Assembly: GCF_000178975.2 (NCBI RefSeq)
Contig: NC_015065.1
Location: 186,001-250,000, forward strand
From: Granulicella tundricola MP5ACTX9
GTDB lineage: Bacteria; Acidobacteriota; Terriglobia; Terriglobales; Acidobacteriaceae
Length of the DNA stretch: 64,000 bases
Direction: 5' to 3'
A program made the translations under genes and the position numbers. Below are positions 10,401 to 17,387 of the stretch, one piece after another; positions within the stretch are counted from its first letter, which is position 1; each line of letters begins with the position of its first letter. The notes below the pieces were generated by a model. The model was given only the letters and a program-made list of their open reading frames with translations. It made no database searches and had not been told where the DNA came from.

Positions 10401-10600
10401 GCCGCCTCCGCCCCATCGTCATGACCGCTGTAGCCGCCATGTGTGGCATGTTGCCCCTTGCATTAGCCTTAGGCTCCGGCTCCCAGATGCTTCAACCCCT
10501 CGCCATCGCCGTCATCGGAGGCCTGCTTCTGTCCGTCCTCCTAAGCCTCATCGTCACCCCGGCTCTCTACTACCAACTCACCCGCCATCACGGCGAATAG
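7496..10600 (+). CDS. RND efflux transporter permease
   Basis: A full 1,034-residue inner-membrane pump. The N-terminal TM1 and porter start (AAFQVPISVFPDTNFPRVVI) fit the RND pattern. TM4 carries the paired acidic residues in GLVIDDAIVVVEN (about residues 403-416), as in drug-type HAE pumps rather than heavy-metal pumps. The second half has VIGIVAKNGILLLD (about 930-945) and QRRLRPIVMTAVAA. It is last in the operon after the YncE-like, TolC and MFP genes and begins inside the MFP stop codon. The 182 bases between its stop and the convergent TPR gene hold no gene I can see. Confidence 0.95.
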   Translation: MTNSPAPKESFWLTTAAKPIFFFLAVLTLAGVYAAFQVPISVFPDTNFPRVVIGVDNGVMPVEQMQVTITKPIEDAVNSVPGLQTVRSTTSRGSAEVSLFFDWNVDMFQTLQLTDAALSKIQSELPATAKITTNRLTFATFPIVAYALTADDRGPDTISRTALWQIATYQLKPPLNRVLGVSTVVVQGGQVPEFHIVPDPARLQAAGVTVLDIVNAVQASNIIDSPGLYEADHQLILGLVGAQAHDAETLGHLIVKTSASGNPIRISDIATLGPATLPVYTRVAADSHPAVLLNITRQPSSNTVAVATAVAAQVAALSKTLPPGVHLTPFYDQSELVHESIASVRDAILIGLVLACVILFLFLRDWSSSLVAGLVIPVTVAITILFLWIIGQSFNLMTLGGLAAAIGLVIDDAIVVVENIVVHRDSGQSRTEAVRLALREITIPLIGSTITPVVVFLPLIGVTGVTGSFFRALAVTMTVALLTSLMLALSFTPALSLSLLRQAEPGTGAKPHAEEHGPFMRRVLALHGTALNWTIQRSWALILIAAVLLVSGYLAYGHLGSNLLPAMEEGAFVVDYIMPAGSSLAATTAVLDQVDHILHADPDVLITTRRTGLQLGLAAVTEANTGDISVRLKPGHTRGFDEITADLRAKIKEQAPQLDVEFVQVLEDMIGDLSNSPEPIQIKLFSTDTALLHDLAPKVQAAIAAIPGVVDTQNGIDNTLSGPATNFQVDPSVAARLGFTPQEIAEDATSLLDGLPTNEPMIIAGRPYTIRVRMADEHRASLDAIQNTVFNSSTGHTATLGSMAQITELPPQNEIRRENLVQVDLVSGRLEGSDLGGAMVKVKAAVAALNLPATVRVEFGGTYQEQQKSFSDLARVLLLALALVFGVLLAEFRNLSAPFAILTSSVLSIAGVLLALLITHTDFNVASFMGLIMVIGIVAKNGILLLDADERARAEGASARDAMVHAAQRRLRPIVMTAVAAMCGMLPLALALGSGSQMLQPLAIAVIGGLLLSVLLSLIVTPALYYQLTRHHGE

Positions 10601-10782
10601 GACCTCTTACCGTCATCCAAACGGATGCCCAAACAGGCACAGCACCCAGATCGCCAGCAGGGTAAAGCGTAAGCAGCGCCTGCACCGCTGCCCACCGACA
10701 CCTCTCCTCTTCAGCCCAATCATTTTGTCGGATTTCGATAAGTCTGCTGGCGCTCATTCGATATGTCGCAAGAATCTACCCC

Positions 10783-12348
10783 TCACCCAAGAAGCACCCG
10801 CAGCGCCTCCGCAACCTCCGCCACCACCGACCCCCAATCCCCCCGCCGCGTCTGCCGAAACACCCGCATCCCCGGATACCAGACACTCCCGCTCCCCTCA
10901 GCCCCCCATCGCCAATCCGGCCCAAACGGCAGCAGCAGCCATACCGGCACCCCCAGCGCCCCCGCCAGATGCGCCGTAGTGTTATCGATCGTCACGACCA
11001 GATCCATAGCCGCCACCTGCGCCGCAAACCCATCAAGATCCACTATCTGATCCACCCCATCATCCATCACCAGCTCAACCCCCGCCGCCACAGCCTCCGC
11101 CACCAACTCCTCGACCTCTCCATACTGCAAACAGACCCACCGCACCCGAGCCTGTTCAAACAAACCCGCCAGCACCTCCAACTCAATCGACCGCCCCACC
11201 CCCGTATGAACATTGATCGAGCGCCAAGCCACCCCCACCACACGCCGCTCATCTCCGTACCTCTCCCGCAGCACCCGCCGCCTCTCAGGATCAGCCACCA
11301 GATACCCACCCCGCACCCCCTCAAACGCCCCAGCACTCGCCCGAAACAACCCAGGCAGGCTCCCGATCGGCAGTTGCGCTCCAATCCCCTCAGGCACCCC
11401 CACCCCATCCGCCACCACCTCAACCTCCGGAAACGACCTCTCCATCAACCCCTGTAGCCGCGCATCGCAAGCCAGCACAACCTGATTCCCCGTCTCCACA
11501 GCATCCCGCAGCATCCCTGCAAACATGATCTCGTCCCCCACCCCCTGCTCAGGCCAAAGCAGCACCTTCCCCGACTCCAACCGTTCTCCGCACCACACCG
11601 GCCACGCATACTCCCGCATCGGAGTCCCATGATCCAGCGACTCCCACCGCCCCTCGTACTTAGCCCACCCCACCCCAAATTGCCTCATCAGCAGCAACAC
11701 CATAGCCTCACCAAAACCCGCCCGTGGATGCTTCGGCTCAATCGCCTGCGCCGCTCTGAAGCATCGCAGCGCCCCCTCAAGATCCCCCAACTCCCGCAGC
11801 ACCTTACCAGCCCAATGCCAGGCATCCGCACTCCCCGGCTCCAGCCTCAGCGACCGTTCATATGCCTCCAGTGCTTCCTCCAGCCGTCCCAGCCGCCGCA
11901 GCGCATCCCCCATGCAACGTTCGGCCCCAGCCATCGCCGGATTTAGGGTCAGCCCGCTCCTGTACCAGGTCACTGCCTGCTCCAGTTGCTCCGCCTCCAG
12001 AAACACATTCCCCAAATTGACATGGACCTCAGCCAGGTCCGACCGAATCCTCAGCGCCTGTAGGTAGCTCTCTGCCGCCTCCCGTACCAGCCCCTGCCTC
12101 TGCAGCACATTTCCCAGGTTCGCGTAGTACGAAGCAGCACCAGGATTAAGCACAATCGCCCGCCGAATCATCTCAGCAGACTCACCCAGCCGCCCTGCTT
12201 CAAGCGAGATCATCCCCAGCAGATGCAGGCTGTCCGCATGATTCGCATCCGTCTCCAGCGCCAGCCGGTACAGCTTCTCAGCCTCATCCAGCCGCCCTGC
12301 TCGGTGATGGTTCAGACCCTCTTCGAACAACTCCCCCGGCGCACTCAT
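10783..12348 (-). CDS. TPR protein with C-terminal glycosyltransferase-9-like domain
   Basis: A 521-residue cytosolic protein. Residues 1-210 are tandem tetratricopeptide repeats (for example LYRLALETDANHADSLHLLG and AYERSLRLEPGSADAWHWAG). Residues about 230-520 resemble the ADP-heptose/GT-B class C-terminal half: LLWPEQGVGDEIMFAGMLRD, VVGVAWRS, and DLVVTIDNTTAHLAGALGVP, where the Asp-x-x-x-x-His stretch is the nucleotide-sugar site of GT9 enzymes. TPR plus GT9-like fusions are widespread in Acidobacteria and Proteobacteria and are usually uncharacterised. The start ATG at 12348 is the only good one. It is 30 bases downstream of the small Cys protein on the same strand. Confidence 0.85.
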   Translation of the reverse strand: MSAPGELFEEGLNHHRAGRLDEAEKLYRLALETDANHADSLHLLGMISLEAGRLGESAEMIRRAIVLNPGAASYYANLGNVLQRQGLVREAAESYLQALRIRSDLAEVHVNLGNVFLEAEQLEQAVTWYRSGLTLNPAMAGAERCMGDALRRLGRLEEALEAYERSLRLEPGSADAWHWAGKVLRELGDLEGALRCFRAAQAIEPKHPRAGFGEAMVLLLMRQFGVGWAKYEGRWESLDHGTPMREYAWPVWCGERLESGKVLLWPEQGVGDEIMFAGMLRDAVETGNQVVLACDARLQGLMERSFPEVEVVADGVGVPEGIGAQLPIGSLPGLFRASAGAFEGVRGGYLVADPERRRVLRERYGDERRVVGVAWRSINVHTGVGRSIELEVLAGLFEQARVRWVCLQYGEVEELVAEAVAAGVELVMDDGVDQIVDLDGFAAQVAAMDLVVTIDNTTAHLAGALGVPVWLLLPFGPDWRWGAEGSGSVWYPGMRVFRQTRRGDWGSVVAEVAEALRVLLG

Positions 12349-12378
12349 CTGGCCCGTCCCCCGCTCCCACCGAGCCCC

Positions 12379-12630
12379 TTACTTATCCCGCGTCTGATGC
12401 TTCTCCCACTCCGCATCGGACTGCCGCCGTCCCCGTTCCACGCCTTGCGGCAAACGCCCGGATCGCCGAGCCGGAAATGAAAACTGGCACACATGATCCT
12501 CTTCCTCCCGTACCAGCGCAGCCTCAGTCGTCTGCGATGAGATCGTCCCCAGGCACGCCAGGCAGATCGAATCGATCGTCCCGTCCGCCTTCTTCCGGTG
12601 TGAAAATCTCGCCGAACCTTCCTCTGCCAT
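12379..12630 (-). CDS. Small hypothetical protein with Cys pair
   Basis: An 83-residue protein of unknown function. It starts MAEEGSARFSHRKKADGT and contains SICLACLGTI plus a later DHVCQF, giving a possible zinc-binding CxxC...C pattern. The C-terminal third is basic and low in hydrophobic residues (RRSGRLPQGVERGRRQSD), so it is likely disordered. A purine-rich GGGGGAC precedes the ATG. Codon use fits the neighbours, and it sits just upstream of the TPR gene on the same strand, which argues for a real gene. I do not recognise a named family. Confidence 0.6.
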   Translation of the reverse strand: MAEEGSARFSHRKKADGTIDSICLACLGTISSQTTEAALVREEEDHVCQFSFPARRSGRLPQGVERGRRQSDAEWEKHQTRDK

Positions 12631-12717
12631 AAAGTCCCCCAGTTAAGGCCAAGCTTACCGCCACTGTCAACACCACGCCATACGACTTACGTAGATGATC
12701 CTCAACCGCCTACAGCT

Positions 12718-13359
12718 TCACACCAGCGGACGCCGCGCCTCCACCAACTCCCGCATCACCTTCGCCTCCGCCGTCCCCAACCCATCCAGCCCCTCCATCA
12801 CTCCAGCCGCATCCCGCTCATTCCGGTTCTGGCTCACCTTCCACTTCCCTTCCACGCGCACCACCTGCATCTCCAGCCCCACAATCCCGCCGCACAGCTT
12901 CGCAATGAACTCTGTCGGCGCATCCGCGACCTTCCACGGCACCGCCGCAATCACCTCATTCTCATCTGTCAGTGTCCGCAGATGCTCCAGCAGCCAGGCC
13001 GGATCTTCAACCGCACGCAGCGGCCCATAAGCATGAACCGCCACGTAGTTCCACGTCGGAACCTCCCGCCCATGCGTCAGTTTCTCCGGATACCAGGAAG
13101 CCGAGATGTAGTGTTGCGGTCCCGTAAAGATCCCCAACGCCTCCTCACCCGCCGCAAACTCCTTCCACTGCGGATTCGCCCGAGCCACATGTCCACGCAG
13201 CACTCCAAACCCGCCTGCCTCCTCATGCAGCACCATCGGAATATGTGAGGCCACCATCCCCTTCGCACCTCCCGTCACCAGCGCACAAAGCGGGTTATCC
13301 CGCACAAACTTCCGCAACGTAGGCAAATCCTCTTCAGCGTTCGTCTTCGGCGTATACAT
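12718..13359 (-). CDS. PaiB-like FMN-binding protein
   Basis: A 213-residue protein of the PaiB/FMN-binding split-barrel family, often annotated as negative transcriptional regulator. Family hallmarks are MYTPK at the start, then SHIPMVLHEE, GHVARANPQWKEF, LGIFTGPQHYISASWYP and VPTWNYVAVHAYGPLR. Length is normal (about 205-215). The biochemical role is uncertain: the Bacillus homologue affects sporulation and degradative enzyme genes, while the fold binds FMN. GGAGCAGG lies upstream of the ATG. Nothing in the neighbourhood points to a target. Confidence 0.92.
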   Translation of the reverse strand: MYTPKTNAEEDLPTLRKFVRDNPLCALVTGGAKGMVASHIPMVLHEEAGGFGVLRGHVARANPQWKEFAAGEEALGIFTGPQHYISASWYPEKLTHGREVPTWNYVAVHAYGPLRAVEDPAWLLEHLRTLTDENEVIAAVPWKVADAPTEFIAKLCGGIVGLEMQVVRVEGKWKVSQNRNERDAAGVMEGLDGLGTAEAKVMRELVEARRPLV

Positions 13360-14133
13360 CCAGACCCACCTGCTCCGCAGCGATTTTAAGAAACCACCTT
13401 CATCATCCCGGATTCACACCCCACCCGCAACCCACCCAGATCAACCCATCCCTCTCTTTTTCCTCTATGCCCTCTGTGATTCGCTTTCGCTAAAGCACCC
13501 AATCACCAAGACAAAAACAGGACAAGAGAAGATGCCCAAGCATCCCCTCCTATCCCGCCGTGATCCGTCTTTTCCTCGTTACACCTTGTTCTTACCCGCA
13601 CCGAGCCCCACCGCTCACCAGGGAATCGCCGCATTCTCCCAACGAGTAAACGTCCCCGTAGGACCATCCGGCCCCAGCAGCACAACCCGCACCACCTCAC
13701 GCGACCCATCCTCCACAGACTCCGTACCCGCATATCCGCTCAGGTTCGTCTTCGTAAACGTCCTTTGGCTGCGCCGCCTCATGGACTTCTTCGGGCCAAA
13801 GTGCGGTCTTGGCGCGGCGCTCTACTCAGGCGACCCCCGCTTACGCTCGTGCCATGGTGGATCTCCTGGTAGACCGACTGTGCTGCGGAGCAAGAAGCAG
13901 ACAACGCGTCCCTGACTCCACACAGCCAGCGATCCCCCATACTCCTGCGGCTATGTCCCGCGAAATCGCTATTGAAAACGCCTCTCTCGTCATATACGTT
14001 CGTCATAGATCGAACCATCCGTAATGGAGCATCCAGGCTTTCGTGCAGACCAGGAAGCTGCATATAAGGGGCGCAACTTTGCTGGCAGAGGTTTCTCGGG
14101 CAATCTCGACCGAATACTGATGGAGGATATGAA
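13360..14133. other. 774-base stretch without an intact gene
   Basis: Between the PaiB-like gene and the DoxX-like gene. Short open frames here look like shadows. The only recognisable coding content is the SDR remnant at 13615-13758 on the minus strand. The remainder (about 13800-14100) does not resemble any protein I know in either direction. It may be a decayed gene region. Confidence 0.6.
13615..13758 (-). pseudogene. C-terminal remnant of a short-chain dehydrogenase
   Basis: Read on the minus strand this gives TNLSGYAGTESVEDGSREVV followed by VRVVLLGPDGPTGTFTRWEN and a stop. That is the typical end of a carbonyl-reductase-type SDR, where the family has a TDLN...G...EGA..VV.LALLGPDGPTG-F pattern. 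Upstream of residue FTKTNL the frame turns into Arg/Lys-rich sequence (SMRRRSQR) with no catalytic YxxxK or Rossmann GxxxGxG region, so only about 45 residues of the gene survive. The annotation rests on motif recall alone. Confidence 0.5.
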
Positions 14134-14529
14134 ATGAAGACTTCGAAGCGCCTGACCGTTGCGTTCTGGATCGTCACTGTACTCTTTTGCCTGGAGATGA
14201 GTTTTACCGCTTACTACGAGCTTCTCGTTCTTCCGCAGGCCGCGCATGCGTTCACCCGTCTCGGTTTCCCGACCGACTCCTTCCGGGTGGAGCTCTCATG
14301 GGCAAAAATTGTGGGCGTCCTGGCCCTGCTGATCCCCGCCGCGCCACCGCGTCTCAAAGAGTGGGCCTACGCCGGCTTTGCAATCAACCTCATCTCGGCG
14401 CTGATTGCACACATCTCAATCCACGATCGCACCGCCGCCTTCATACCTTCCAGCATCACTGCTGTGCTATGGACGTTCTCTTACATCTCCTGGAGGCGGT
14501 TGGAGACAGAGCGGGGCTCAACTCGCTGA
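14134..14529 (+). CDS. DoxX-like membrane protein
   Basis: A 131-residue protein with four predicted transmembrane helices (about residues 8-30, 52-70, 77-97, 103-121). It fits the DoxX-like family: the first helix carries the Tyr-rich AYYELLVLPQAA, followed by RLGFP, SWAKIVGVLALL and KEWAYAGFAINLISA. A clear GGAGGATATGAA leader precedes the ATG. Proteins of this family are mostly uncharacterised and are linked to redox or quinone functions. No operon partner is evident; alaC begins 186 bases downstream. Confidence 0.85.
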   Translation: MKTSKRLTVAFWIVTVLFCLEMSFTAYYELLVLPQAAHAFTRLGFPTDSFRVELSWAKIVGVLALLIPAAPPRLKEWAYAGFAINLISALIAHISIHDRTAAFIPSSITAVLWTFSYISWRRLETERGSTR

Positions 14530-14715
14530 TTCAACGCGAATGTCTCAACCGCGAAGGCCATGAAGCCGGCTTCGTATCCTCGAGATCCGTCTCCCGGGCC
14601 CTTCGTTCTAAACCTTGCGCGGTCGGTTTCAGACAGAAGTGCTCAAGGCGCATCCCACCATGCACTCCCTCCGTCCCGTCCCTCCCACCCATGCCATGTA
14701 ATCATAAGAACCAGC

Positions 14716-15897
14716 ATGAGAGACGATTTCCCCAGAATCCAGCGCCTCCCGCCCTACGTCTTCAACATCACCGGCGAGCTCAAAGCCGCCGCCCGTAAAC
14801 GCGGGGAAGACATCATCGACTTCGGCATGGGCAATCCCGACGGAGCCACCCCCTCCCACATCGTCGAAAAGATGATTGAGGCCGCGCGCAAGCAGCAGAC
14901 TCACCGCTACTCCCTCTCCAAGGGCATTCCCCGTCTCCGCAAGGCAATCTGCAACTGGTACAAGCAGCGCTTTGACGTAGACCTCGACCCCGCCACGGAA
15001 GCCATCATGACCATCGGCTCCAAGGAGGGCATTGCCCACCTTTGCCTCGCCGTGCTGGATAAAGGTGACACGGTCCTAGTCCCCAACCCCAGCTACCCCA
15101 TCCACATCTACGGCCCCGTCATCGCCGGAGCGGACGTCCTCAGCGTCCCCATCACCACCTCCACCGAGGACTTCCTCAACCACATTCAGGACGTCATCCC
15201 CCGCATGACCCCTCGGCCCAAGGTCCTCATCGTCAACTTCCCCGCCAACCCCACCGCCCAGTGCGTCGACCTCCCCTTCTTTGAAAAGCTCGTCGCCATC
15301 TGCAGGGAGTACGGCATCTGGCTCGTCCATGACCTCGCCTACGCGGACATCGCCTTCGACGGCTACAAACCGCCCAGCGTCATGCAGGTCCCCGGCGCCA
15401 AGGACATCGCCGTCGAGTTCTTCACCCTCTCCAAGAGCTACAACATGCCCGGCTGGCGTGTCGGCTTCATGGTCGGCAACCCCGAGCTCGTCGGAGCCCT
15501 CTCCCGCATCAAGAGCTATTTCGACTACGGCACCTTCACCCCCATCCAGGTCGCCTCCATTCTCGCCCTTGAGGGCCCCCAGGACTGCGTCAAGCAGATC
15601 TGCGACAACTATCGCTCCCGCCGCGACGTCCTCGTTCACGGCCTCAACAAGCTCGGATGGCCCGTCGACATGCCCAAAGCCACCATGTTCGCCTGGGCCA
15701 AAATTCCGGAGCAGTACAGTCACCTCAAGTCCCTCGAGTTCTCAAAGCTCGTATTGGAGCAGGCAAAAGTGGCCATCAGCCCCGGAATCGGCTTCGGAGA
15801 GTACGGCGATGACTTCGTCCGCTTCTCCCTCATCGAAAACGAGGCCCGCACCCGCCAGGCCCTCCGTGGTCTTAAAGACATGTTCACCCGAGACTGA
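14716..15897 (+). CDS. alaC: Alanine-synthesising aminotransferase (AlaC-like)
   Basis: A 393-residue PLP-dependent class I/II aminotransferase. The start IQRLPPYVFNITGELKAAAR and the following RGEDIIDFGMGNPDGATPSH are the signature of AlaC-type glutamate-pyruvate transaminases. The PLP lysine is in TLSKSYNMPGWRVGF, and the carboxylate-binding Arg is near VRFSLIENEARTRQALRG. The open frame reaches back to 14560, but homology begins at the ATG at 14716. It makes alanine from pyruvate and glutamate in the cytosol. An LL-diaminopimelate aminotransferase-like role is less likely. No obvious operon partner. Confidence 0.92.
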   Translation: MRDDFPRIQRLPPYVFNITGELKAAARKRGEDIIDFGMGNPDGATPSHIVEKMIEAARKQQTHRYSLSKGIPRLRKAICNWYKQRFDVDLDPATEAIMTIGSKEGIAHLCLAVLDKGDTVLVPNPSYPIHIYGPVIAGADVLSVPITTSTEDFLNHIQDVIPRMTPRPKVLIVNFPANPTAQCVDLPFFEKLVAICREYGIWLVHDLAYADIAFDGYKPPSVMQVPGAKDIAVEFFTLSKSYNMPGWRVGFMVGNPELVGALSRIKSYFDYGTFTPIQVASILALEGPQDCVKQICDNYRSRRDVLVHGLNKLGWPVDMPKATMFAWAKIPEQYSHLKSLEFSKLVLEQAKVAISPGIGFGEYGDDFVRFSLIENEARTRQALRGLKDMFTRD

Positions 15898-16037
15898 AAC
15901 ATCGCTGCTTTCTGCCTGCTTCACCGGTAAGAGATACGTCTTGCGCACCAGAAATCATGTATTCTCCGCTGGTTACATAGGTTTCACTGGCAAATTAAAA
16001 CATGCAGTAGTTTTCGAAAAAAGACTACAATTTCATC

Positions 16038-16922
16038 GTGGAAACACATAACGAGCTCGGCGAGAAGCAGTTCCTCATCGGCCTGAACCCCGGTCCGCCG
16101 CCCGACTACGTCGCCCACGACTACTCCGATTACAGCGTCTACACCGCAGAACAGCACCGCTCTGTCTGGGAGCGCCACACCCACGACTGCACCCAGATCA
16201 CCGTAGCCATGAGCCCCGCCCAGGTCCGCGGCGAGTGGCAAGGCGCCAACGGTCACATCGAACGCCGCGAAATGAACGGCGACATGGCCTGGATCGTCCC
16301 ACCCAACATCCCCCACGTCATCCACTTCGACCGCCCCGCCACCCTCATCCACCTCTACCTCACCGAGTCGTTCTTCCACAAAATGGTCGAAAACGCCCCG
16401 GAATCCGTAGAATTATCACTGGTCCCCTCCATTCTCGTACGCGATAACTTCCTCGTCGAACTCGCCCACTCCCTCCACCGCGAAAGCCAGTACGGCAAGC
16501 TCTCTCCCCTCTTCACAGACTCCATCGCCACCCTCACGGCCACCCATCTGGTCCGCTCGTACAGCAACACCACTCGCAGCGTACCCGCCTTTCGCGGAGG
16601 CATGGGCCCCAGCCGCGAGCGCCGTGTCCTCTCCTACATCGCAGAGCATCTCAACGAATCCATCACCCTCGAAGAACTAGCCCGCGTAGCCGAGATTAGC
16701 CCCAACTACCTCATCGCTCTATTCCGTCAGTCAATGGGCATGACCCCCCACAAGTACGTCGTCCAGACCCGCGTAGAACACGCCCGCACCCTGCTCAAAC
16801 AACGCGATCTCCCCCTCCTCGAGATCGCCCACCGCTGTGGCTTTCAGGACCAGAGCCAGTTCACCACCGTTTTTCGCCGATACTCCGGCCTCACCCCAGG
16901 CCAGTTCCGCCGCTCACTCTAA
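16038..16922 (+). CDS. AraC-family transcriptional regulator
   Basis: A 294-residue regulator. The N-terminal cupin-like sensor part (about residues 40-120) contains WERHTHDCTQITVAM and WIVPPNIPHVIHFDRP. The C-terminal double helix-turn-helix runs from about residue 190 to the end (LEELARVAEISPNYLIALFR and LLEIAHRCGFQDQSQFTTVF, ending GLTPGQFRRS). The start is GTG at 16038. It ends 4 bases into the convergent DUF1641 gene. Target genes are unknown; the adjacent formate/oxalate genes are possible but face the other way. Confidence 0.92.
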   Translation: METHNELGEKQFLIGLNPGPPPDYVAHDYSDYSVYTAEQHRSVWERHTHDCTQITVAMSPAQVRGEWQGANGHIERREMNGDMAWIVPPNIPHVIHFDRPATLIHLYLTESFFHKMVENAPESVELSLVPSILVRDNFLVELAHSLHRESQYGKLSPLFTDSIATLTATHLVRSYSNTTRSVPAFRGGMGPSRERRVLSYIAEHLNESITLEELARVAEISPNYLIALFRQSMGMTPHKYVVQTRVEHARTLLKQRDLPLLEIAHRCGFQDQSQFTTVFRRYSGLTPGQFRRSL

Positions 16923-17365
16923 GCTTCGTCCTTCTTCTTCAAAGCTGCGCCAAACACGTTCAAGATCCCCCCGAAAACTCCCATCGCACGTCGCGCATCG
17001 GGAGAAAGCATCCGCTTCCCGATCTGAAAGAACGAAGGCGGCGTTCCCTGTGCCTCTTTCAGCACCCCATGCAACGCATCCGGATCGATATCCTTCACCA
17101 GATTCCCCGCCAGCAGCGAAAGCCGAAGAATATTAATCATCTCCTTCGAGCTCACCAGCCCAGCTACATGGTTGATGACGGTATCCTTCGCCCCCAGCAG
17201 CCCATTGATCGTGCTCAGCACATCCTTCTCATGCAGCTTTTCCAGCACCTCAAACGCCGCCAGCACTGCCTCCGCATGTTGCACCGGAGCCTCGCTCACC
17301 CGCTTTAAAAGGTCCTCGCGAGCATCAACCGGCGTATAAACCCGAAAATCCACTGCAACTGCCAT
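16919..17365 (-). CDS. DUF1641 protein, formate dehydrogenase partner
   Basis: A 148-residue helical protein of the DUF1641 family, the same family as Bacillus YrhD. It is encoded next to YrhE-type formate dehydrogenase genes. Recognisable parts are VLEKLHEKDVLSTINGLLGA, SSKEMINILRLSLLAGNLVK and PDARRAMGVFGGILNVFGAA, typical of the DUF1641 repeat. It lies 22 bases downstream of the dehydrogenase on the same strand with GGAACGA just before the ATG, so it is almost certainly co-expressed. Function unknown; it may be a small subunit or maturation factor. The stop overlaps the AraC gene tail to tail. Confidence 0.88.
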   Translation of the reverse strand: MAVAVDFRVYTPVDAREDLLKRVSEAPVQHAEAVLAAFEVLEKLHEKDVLSTINGLLGAKDTVINHVAGLVSSKEMINILRLSLLAGNLVKDIDPDALHGVLKEAQGTPPSFFQIGKRMLSPDARRAMGVFGGILNVFGAALKKKDEA

Positions 17366-17387
17366 CGTTCGTTCCTTTCTGCGTCCC

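Noticed and set aside
13779-14177. 132-codon minus-strand frame in the decayed gap
   Set aside because: No homology by eye, overlaps the DoxX-like gene start, and composition is unlike the neighbours.
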